NCBI RefSeq assembly: GCF_964204645.1
Contig: NC_134034.1
Location: 2,760,072 to 2,824,071 of the forward strand
Length of the DNA stretch: 64,000 nt
Source of the DNA: Tubulanus polymorphus
Taxonomy: Eukaryota > Nemertea > Palaeonemertea > Tubulaniformes > Tubulanidae
Direction of reading: 5' to 3'
Below the pieces are notes generated by a model. It ran no database searches. It had not been told where the DNA came from and was given only the letters and a program-made list of their open reading frames with translations. Below are positions 45,260-64,000 of this stretch, piece by piece (position 1 is the first letter of the stretch; each line of letters starts with the position of its first letter). Made by a program: the position numbers and the translations under genes.

Positions 45260-45281
45260 TATATATATTTATATACATAGC
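45196..45281. repeat. (TA)n microsatellite
   Basis: TA repeats with a few ATAAAT and TAGA interruptions. Confidence 0.95.
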
Positions 45282-45448
45282 CAACTCATCAATAATGCAT
45301 GACATAGCCTATTCCCTATGTTACCATGGTTATCGATAGTTTCGCCATACTCCACGGAGGAGTCTGCCGAGCTATGAGTGAGAATGCTATTTATAGGCAT
45401 AGCGCGCGTTATAATTGTACTATGCGCATTAGTGTTTCTAAACTAAAG

Positions 45449-45454
45449 CGAGAG

Positions 45455-45526
<72 letters not shown>

Positions 45527-45602
45527 GGGAGGGAGGGAGGGAGGGGGAGGGAGGGAGGGGGAGGGAGGGGAGAGCGAGAGAGAGAGAGAGAGAGAGAGAG
45601 AC
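45449..45602. repeat. (GA)n / (GGGA)n microsatellite
   Basis: A purine-only tract of about 150 bases changes from GA to GGGA/GGGGA and back. Mirror-symmetric purine tracts like this can form triplex DNA. Open frames across it are simple-repeat artefacts. Confidence 0.95.
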
Positions 45603-45649
45603 CCATCTGTTCTCTGAATTGGCCGCAGGTCAAACCGGTCTGGATCGGA

Positions 45650-46251
45650 CCCGGGAGTCAAATTTGGCCCACGCCTAATTCAGGGTCCCTAAACATCAGT
45701 CATTCCTGGATATTAGGAGTTTCAAGGGACTAAATTTCAAATTTCGCGGAAGCGTCTGCCTCACTTTCAATCTCAATTACAGTAAACTCCTGAATAAATC
45801 AGGCCTGTTTATTTCCAGTAATTCAGTGGTTAAAGTACCGGTGAATTTTTAGTCTTTACACTACTAAACCCAGATTCGGCAATTGCCTAATTGGGTTAAA
45901 ACAAATCCCGGTATTCCCGTATTGAATTAGGCGTAGTCTAAGGTACAACTTCTAAAGCATCTAATTGCCTATTTCTCAAAATTGAAAGGGTTTAAAAGGG
46001 GTTTCGGACATTTCGCTCAAATAACAGGACTGGGTTTCATAGAGTTGGAAGAATGATAGTCCCTGGGAACAGTTTGAAATTTGTCAGTTATAACCATGGT
46101 TTCTCATTGTTACTATGGTGGTTGTCACCCAAATTGAGGATTAACCCCTAGGGATAACTTTGATGCTCAGTCTATGAAACCGGGCCCAGGAGTTTCAAGC
46201 ACATTTAAACGCATTTTCTGTTAAGGAGTTTTCAAGGAATCAGGAGTTAGA
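45650..46251. mobile_element. Unclassified DNA repeat interrupted by a MITE
   Basis: It is shared in inverse orientation with 51190-51515 (kinase intron): GAGTTTCAAGCACATTTAAA, CGCATTTTC, TAGGCGTAGTCTAA, ACAGTAAACTCC, TTTATTCAGTGGTT-like blocks. A family 1 MITE sits inside at 46027-46190. At its left end TCATTCCTGGATAT...AGGAGTTT is one unit of the array at 51572-51836. Confidence 0.65.
46027..46190. mobile_element. Foldback MITE, family 1, nested
   Basis: Inverse copy of 8539-8705 with ends CTGGGTTTCATAGAG and TCTATGAAACCGGGCCCAG. AGGA stands on both sides (before CTGGG and after CCC), and the other copy of the host repeat reads AAAGGAGTTTCAAG without it, so the insertion and a short target duplication can be read directly. 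Confidence 0.8.
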
Positions 46252-46255
46252 GGGA

Positions 46256-58248
<11,993 letters not shown>

Positions 58249-58267
58249 CCTGAATTATTCCATGACT

Positions 58268-58480
58268 CTGTCAATGCTACTGTGGCAATAGAGGATTCCA
58301 CTTGTGGCAAGTGAGGATACACCAGGTGTCGCTAGTGTGCAGTAGGACATGAACTACTGCAGCAATAGTGGATTCCACGTGTGGCATGTGAGTATCCACC
58401 AGGTGTCACTAACTGCGGCAATAGAGGATTCCACTTGTGGCAAGTGAGGATCCGCCAGGTGTCGCTAGTGTGCTGTATCG
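58268..58480. repeat. About 76-bp minisatellite, 2-3 copies, 3' of ZAK-like gene
   Basis: The same unit as in intron 15 (GGATTCCACTTGTGGCAAGT, GTGTCGCTAGTGTGCAGTA). It begins 20 bases after the stop codon, so it may be part of the 3' UTR. Confidence 0.9.
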
Positions 58481-58511
58481 TGCCACTATTAGTAAACTTT
58501 CCTGCGAAGTA

Positions 58512-58517
58512 AATAAA
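58512..58517 (+). terminator. Candidate polyadenylation signal of the ZAK-like gene
   Basis: First AATAAA after the stop codon at 58248. It would give a 3' UTR of about 280 bases that includes the minisatellite. Position alone supports it. Confidence 0.4.
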
Positions 58518-59439
58518 TTATCAATGCAAGCTTTATCAAACCCTGAGAGCAGTAGTAGACTGAATCGTAATGTCTTTCGGTGGGTTAAAGGATTGACTTC
58601 AATCAGGTACCATGGCACACGCCAGATGGTGAAACATGTAGTAGCAATTCTTTGAACTGGACATTTAGGCTCCCGAAGAGAAATGTTTTCAAACAAGTCA
58701 TCACAAAGATATGAGATTGATGTATTGTTCCCAATGAGTGCATGGTAAAGTCGTACTGTAAATTGAGATAAATTCATTCGAATTTAATTGAAATGTAGAA
58801 GAAATTGAAGCGCGGTAACCGAGTAACCACTATTGACACGTGGTGGATTCTCACCTGCCATAAGTGGAAGCCTCAATTGCCGCAGTAGCGATGCCGGTAT
58901 CCCTCGGATTGTCGATTACAGCAGTAGTAGTAGCATTGTCAGTAAGAGAACAAAAAGTTGTATATTTTATGTCTGAATATTTGTGTATATGTTTCATTGG
59001 AATGAGGATGATTTGTTCAGATGATAATATAAAAGAAAAAATCAGACCAAATGCAATTTGTGTTATTTTCATTACCCGGTATGTAGTTTTGGTCAACTCA
59101 CGGATTCAACGTTTCCCGGCTTCAAACCCTGGTCCAACAGCGTGAGCTTCAGCAGGCGGCAAGCAAACCCTGGCAAGCGAGGAATCACCCCGGTCTTTCA
59201 ATACAGATAACGAATAATGTAACATTTCTATATACAACAATGTATGGAATTCCTCAAGGGCCATACGAGTTACGTTTTACGAATTACGACTTCAATACGT
59301 TACAACTTATTTACCGTTTACTCCAGTATCAAAATTAAAGAAAAAAATTGTTTTCAGATTATGACGCCGTGACGGGTAAAGAAGTATTTGGCAGAATTTC
59401 AGAGGATCGGTGCTATATGTCTCCCCACTATTGACAGAC
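58518..59439. other. Intergenic
   Basis: No gene is supported. A single GTGGATTCTCACC...GTGGAAGCC unit of the 76-bp family lies near 58835-58880 and a foldback end (CAAACCCTGGCAAGCGAGGA) near 59167-59186. Confidence 0.55.
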
Positions 59440-59592
59440 CCCGGGCCTGTAGGCCTACTGTTTTTAAAATCGCGATCAATTTTACCATAACCTTATGAAA
59501 GACCCGGCAGGAACTGATTACAAATGTTATTACATCTAACAAAAATGACCCGGCCGCTGCGAAGAAACGGAGTATCATTTTTGTTTAGCCTT
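59440..59592. mobile_element. MITE, family 4, decayed copy
   Basis: AGACCCGGCAGGAACTGATT + ACAAATGTTATT and AATGACCCGGCCG, then GAGTATCATTTTTG, match the right two thirds of 33795-34018. Confidence 0.65.
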
Positions 59593-60209
59593 GAACTTGG
59601 AACTATCTATGTCTCCACTTCGGGGAAGCTATGCATTTGTGAGAAATAAAGCTAGAGGTTTTCATCAATAAATGTCAACGTTTTTATTCTTCGATTTCAA
59701 TAAATTATTCTAAAATTTAAGACAAAAAAAAGACAGACGGTGGCTAAATTAGAAGAGGGAGCTGTTGGGAATCAAGTAATTTATTTTTATGGCCTTATTA
59801 AAGTTCCACGATTGTTCAGCTGGCTACTGGCGCGTGTTCAACCCGGCAGTTAAACCTTCGATAACTCCATTCAACAATAAAGAGACACAATTGCGGTTTA
59901 TCAGAGTTTGTTGATATCATTCACACGCGCTATTGATCACAATTGGAATACGTCACCGGCTGACCACAGTGTGTAAGCATAGGCGAGCTCATTCACCTCC
60001 GCTCTCTCACACTGTTCAGACATGCTTCCGTGGATTCTCCTGGCGATCTTCGCTGCGCTCCTGTCCCTGCTTCCTGAGGAACGACGTCTTTATGTTTTAT
60101 GTGTTACTGTTCGTCTCTGTGCTGTCCTGTACTGTTCCGTGTTTATTAATCCGTTCTATTTTTCAGGTTTTAACCAGTTTTATTTTTCAGGGCCGATTTC
60201 TCTGTCGAA

Positions 60210-60450
60210 TTTCAACGTTTGCTGGAACAAAACTAATGTCCGAAAGCGTCGGCTCTCCTTTGCCGGTCACGTGTCGAGGATGTCAGACAAAGAGTTGGTC
60301 AGGAAATGGCTGCCCTCTACACGCCCTCGTACGGAACACGAAAACCAGGATGACGAGGCCTCACTGCCCCCATCTATCTACAAAGTGTGCTGAGTGATGT
60401 CAATGACGGGCATATCTGTGGGATTGCGCGGGATACAAATGGAGTGGTTA
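60210..60450 (+). pseudogene. LINE C-terminal fragment, plus-strand arm
   Basis: One frame reads KRRLSFAGHVSRMSDKEL, the R-R-L-x-F-x-G-H-x-x-R pattern found after the RT domain of RTE-like and related LINEs, then LPSTRPRTEHENQDDE. It has no catalytic motifs. An inverse copy lies at 60760-61005. Confidence 0.65.
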
Positions 60451-60479
60451 TACTGGACTGTCACGCCACTAGTATTCAT

Positions 60480-60740
60480 TGGTCCTTGTGACCACTCGGA
60501 TGAGGGATGATTCTACTGTCACGCCCTTTGTTTCTGGTATTCTGAGTCGGCTGAGGGATGATTCTACTGTCACGCCCTTTGATTTCTAGTTTGAGTGCTA
60601 GATTTCATTGTGTCCTTGTGACAACCTCAGGCAGAGATGAAGTCTCTTGTCGGCTTGTGAGTGCTAGTTTCATTGTGTCCTTGTGACAACCTCGGTCAGT
60701 GGATGAAGTCTCTTGTCACGCCTTTGAGTGCTAGTTGAGA
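60480..60740. repeat. Short direct repeats between the LINE arms
   Basis: GAGGGATGATTCTACTGTCA + CGCCCTTTG occurs twice and ATTGTGTCCTTGTGACAACC + TCGG-type units with ATGAAGTCTCTTGTC twice. They form a degenerate tandem structure in the spacer of the inverted pair. Confidence 0.7.
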
Positions 60741-60759
60741 TCCTGAATCTCAACCCGGG

Positions 60760-61005
60760 CAAGCTGGTTGTACTGCGCTATTTGTGTTTCGAGCAATTTT
60801 ACAGGTGTGTCAGTCACAGACGTCGGCCAGTACATCCTGCAGTTAGATGGGGAATGCGAGGCGTTGTCATTCTGGTTTTCGTGTTCTGTGTGAGGGCGTG
60901 TAGAGGGCAGTATATTCCTGGCTGGCTCATTGTCTCGTGTTCTCGGCATGTGACCAGCGACGGAGAGCTGAAAAGCTTTCGGACATTAGTTTTGTTCTGT
61001 ACCAG
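60760..61005 (-). pseudogene. LINE C-terminal fragment, minus-strand arm
   Basis: On the minus strand ACAAAACTAATGTCCGAAAG is followed by CATGCCGAGAACACGAGAC and CTCTACACGCCCTCACACAG, matching the plus-strand arm at 60210-60450 with differences and indels. On that strand TRPHTEHENQNDNA parallels TRPRTEHENQDDEA. Confidence 0.65.
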
Positions 61006-62039
61006 GTTTTCATCGCTCTTCTCTTTTTTTTCATTTCAGGTCTCCCAAGATGAAGAAGAAGATGCTGAAGGTGACTACAATGAAGACGATGCCGAAAAAG
61101 ATCACTGAACTCGGCAATATTGAAAGTTAAGTTGATACACATGTAAATTACGATGCGTGATACGGAAAGGATTGTGTAACTACAGAATATCGTTCTTTTA
61201 CTCATTTCAGGTTAATCCAGAAAGTCCCATCTAAAATCTGCCCACCAGAAGTGCAAGACTCCACCTTAAAGTACCACCAAACACCGACAGACCTGCCGCA
61301 ACCGAACCTGGTAGTCTTGACCTCATCCTGCATGGCAACAGGAATGCATACATACATAAAGCTAAGTTGATTTTTAATATCTGGGGTAGAATGCATAGGG
61401 ACTGGAGAGGATAGAGACGCTGGTCAAGCTCACCATCTCCGCACTACTTTATTGAAGGTCTGTGGCCGGTAGTAAATTGAAATATAGCTAGGCAACGTTC
61501 TTAAACTACAGTGGAAAAAGGGATCAGTCAACCCTGTTATGAAAAACGCTTTACATAGTAGAATCTCAAAGCTCTTTTCAAGACGTAAAATCATTTTAAA
61601 CTTGACAAAAGCGTCTTCTGAATAAAAGTGTTTAAACGCCATGATGAAAAGCATTCAATATTTCGGTGTTCATTCAAAAGTATGCCTACATTCATATTGC
61701 AGTAGAACCTCGTTACAGCGAACTTCACGGGACCAAAAACCCTCGTTCGTTATAATCGATAGTAACGTTATATCCGGTAGGAAACTATTTTAATTGTCTT
61801 ACATGGGACGAGAGATTCTATATTTGTTATATCCGATGAATCGAGTGTATCAGAGAGGCGTCATATTTTTCATTTCGTTCTCGCCTGTTGACAGATTACT
61901 AGAATACATTGTAATAATATATACATATAATCCATGCCTAGTTACTACTAATTAGTTGAAACAGTTACCAATTCAGAATTTGAATTCGGTCATATTTCAT
62001 CATAAAAAAATTGTCACATGCGATCGTCATGTGCAACGC
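61000..62039. other. Intergenic
   Basis: Two acceptor-like stretches (TTTCATTTCAG before 61041 and TTACTCATTTCAG before 61212) precede short open runs rich in Lys/Glu, but no exon chain or known domain follows. CAGTAGAACCTCGTTACAGC at about 61703-61722 is a pogo/Tigger-like end without a visible partner. Confidence 0.45.
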
Positions 62040-63270
62040 AGTAATAGGGAATATGGGGGTTCATATCAAAGGTCGAAGGGTCGAGCCCACTCTCCCCTTC
62101 AACCTTTGATATAAACCCCCATATTCCCTATTACTTCTAATGATTTCATATAAATGAACATTATTTACATGAATTTCATATGTTTTAAAATAAATTATAA
62201 ATCATTTTTATATTAATTATAAAAGTGTGAGTAAAGGGTGAGTCAAGTGTGAAATAAAATAGAAATTAACGAGTCGATTAAAATTAGATTTTTCAAATAG
62301 ATTTAACAAGAAATTAAATAACTTTAACTGTTAGTATCACTATTGTTTCATTTTGATATTTTTCTATTTGAATAAACCAACTAACTAATATCACTTTTTC
62401 ATCAGGATTGAATCTTTTTTTTAATTTGAACTGCAATATCTTTAAATGATTTTTCATTATCTAAATCACATTTAATACCAATATTTGATGAATTTTCATT
62501 GTAAATAATTTTGTTTATTATCAAAATTTAAATAATATAGTCTTTTTTCAATTCTTAAGTTAATCAAATCATTGTAATCTTTAGAAAGTATTAAATCACT
62601 TTTTCTTTCATTAAAAGGAGTTTCAAGAATATTTATTATGTTTTCATCTAAATTACCTTTACAATTTAAAACTGTATTAAATATTTTAGGATTTTTAGCA
62701 CCATTATCAAAAGTATCTACTAGTTCAGTAATTAAATGTTTCATTTGATATCATTTGATTAATTACAGTAATATTATCAATTTTATAGTGTCTTACGTAC
62801 ACTAAATTTGTTGCTGAGATATAATTTTTAATGTTTAACTGTGAAAATAATTTATTGGTTTCATTGATTTCGATTTTGAATTTGGGTTCTTCTTCTGTCT
62901 TCATTTTTATAACAAAATATTTATCAAAATGAATCTAACTCATACAATTATTCAATGTTTAAAATATGAATTATTTCAATCACACTTTACTCACACTTTT
63001 ATGTTAAAAAATCTAATTTTAATCAATTCGTTAATTACTCGTTAATTGCTATTCTATTTCACACTTTACTCACCCTTTACTCACACTTTTATAATTACTA
63101 GAAAAATGATTTATAATTTATTTTGAAATATATGAAATTCATGTAAATAATGTTCATTTATATGAAATTATTAGAAGTAATAGGGAATATGGGGGTTTAT
63201 ATCAAAGGTTGAGGGGAGTGTGAGCTCGACCCTTTGACCTTTGATATGAACCCCCATATTCCCTATTACT
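62040..63270. mobile_element. 1.23-kb foldback element with hairpin-in-hairpin ends
   Basis: Arms of about 260 bases (62040-62300 and about 63008-63270) are inverse. Each arm begins with its own inner inverted repeat of about 35 bases: AGTAATAGGGAATATGGGGG ... CCCCCATATTCCCTATTACT, at 62040-62135 and 63176-63270. The core between the arms is very AT-rich and carries a decayed minus-strand reading frame. The flanks GCAACGC (left) and CAATGCG (right) may be a worn target duplication. Superfamily is not recognised. Confidence 0.85.
62419..62904 (-). pseudogene. Decayed AT-rich reading frame inside the foldback element
   Basis: On the minus strand it starts MKTEEEPKFKIEINE (62904), runs about 55 codons to NLVYVRHYKIDNITVINQM, changes frame near 62740, continues MKHLITELVDTFDNGAKNPK to a stop near 62496, and an adjacent frame reads IGIKCDLDNEKSFKDIAVQ to about 62419. 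The pieces look like one protein of about 160 residues broken by two frameshifts. No family is recognised. Codon use is extremely A/T-biased, unlike the host genes here. Confidence 0.45.
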
Positions 63271-64000
63271 CAATGCGACATAAGGCTGAATTAGCTCATT
63301 CAACTACTAGGCCACGAAGTTAAACCTCCCATGATTATTCTCGTCATAACAGCTGGTACTGTCGGCCTGAAATTGTTATAGTTAAATGTTCAACCCGTTG
63401 GCGAATTAGATTTATATTAAATCGGTTGCATTTTCAACCGAATTCAGTAGGAATCATGTCACAATGTGCGAATTTAGGGCAATAAGATTAGTTGAAAAAT
63501 CTATAAAAACGAACTTTTACTGTCACTAAGATCATTGCTTGCAAGTCTCGTCTGCAATACGTGATAAGGTACGTACATTCTTTAGTGGGTTGAATCGTTT
63601 CGCTGGCCTCGTGTCGAACCATCGGTTATACAATTTTATCTGATATACCATCAAAATCGGCGTCTTTTGAATTTTCATTTGTGCTAAATCGGTACGGATC
63701 AAACCGCTAATTACTTAATTACTCGGGTTAATTAATCGCTGAATGTGGTTTTGCCTCTTTTTTCTTTTTGGCAGACCGTCGATAATCCATACACGAACGA
63801 TTTCCTATATTTGTAGAATATAGGAAGTCAATTAAATTGTTACATTAAAGGCAATCAATTATGAACAGTGGAACGTGTTGACTCTCTTTTCACTTATCAG
63901 AAAAAGAGCGACACAAATTTCAAAATCTAGTTCCGCAGTTGTGTGAGTTAATTTGGTTCTGGATCCAGTTTCACAGTTGTATGTATGGGTTTAATTTGAC
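63271..64000. other. Intergenic to window end
   Basis: No gene is supported. CTAGTTCCGCAGTTGTGTGA and CAGTTTCACAGTTGT near 63927-63984 resemble worn family 2 MITE ends; the element may continue past the window. Confidence 0.5.

Noticed and set aside
45326-45733. Open frames across the purine tract (Arg/Glu or Ser/Leu repeats)
   Set aside because: Simple-repeat artefacts of (GA)n.
59933-60400. Two overlapping frames of 123 and 154 codons with hydrophobic starts
   Set aside because: The C-terminal part is a LINE remnant and the N-terminal part has no recognisable domain; the hydrophobic run is likely chance.
61030-61380. Possible two-exon gene with acceptor-like sites and Lys/Glu-rich peptides
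   Set aside because: No start exon, no conserved domain and ambiguous frames; may be retroelement-derived.

Overview
The window looks like nuclear DNA of a marine invertebrate, most likely a lophotrochozoan (annelid, mollusc, brachiopod or nemertean); I cannot narrow it further. The reasons are GT-AG introns, one long multi-exon gene beside several intronless genes, expanded orphan class A GPCRs, lineage-specific cysteine-knot secreted proteins, and a dense load of MITEs, non-LTR fragments, foldback elements and minisatellites. No bacterial, plasmid or viral genome organisation is seen.

Layout. (1) 1-16 kb is a GPCR cluster: two tandem paralogues of 417 aa (231-1484, 2876-4129), a third inverted paralogue of 418 aa (14729-15985, minus), an unrelated 316-aa GPCR (6476-7426, minus) and an unrecognised-at-first-sight GPCR pseudogene (about 8706-9022, minus). 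A three-exon secreted protein gene (10184-13059) lies among them. (2) 18.7-32 kb is an array of four duplicated units, each with a TATA-like box, a noncoding first exon, an intron, and a one-exon coding part for a secreted protein with four cystine-knot-like modules. Units B and C encode identical 196-aa proteins inside a near-identical 3.7 kb duplication; unit D is cut short. A decayed non-LTR retrotransposon and a (TA)n tract separate B and C. B, C and D each carry a minisatellite downstream whose unit holds an AGACA...TGTCT inverted repeat. (3) 33-42.6 kb holds an intronless 1157-aa C2H2 zinc-finger gene on the minus strand (38388-41861), flanked at about 5 kb and 0.3 kb by the same 89-bp satellite in opposite orientations. 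(4) 48.4-58.3 kb holds a complete 18-exon orthologue of MAP3K20/ZAK-alpha, the ribotoxic-stress kinase, whose exons join in frame to 930 aa; its introns are crowded with MITEs and minisatellites, including a perfect-looking inverted array in the last intron. (5) 58.3-64 kb has no convincing gene; it holds retroelement fragments in inverted arrangement and a 1.23 kb foldback element with hairpins nested within its arms and a decayed AT-rich reading frame.

The genes do not form a pathway. The clusters are best read as chemosensory-type receptors and secreted knottins expanding by local duplication, beside two conserved single-copy type regulators. Intergenic space is dominated by at least eight families of short inverted-repeat elements, many of which can be defined here from two or more copies in the window.
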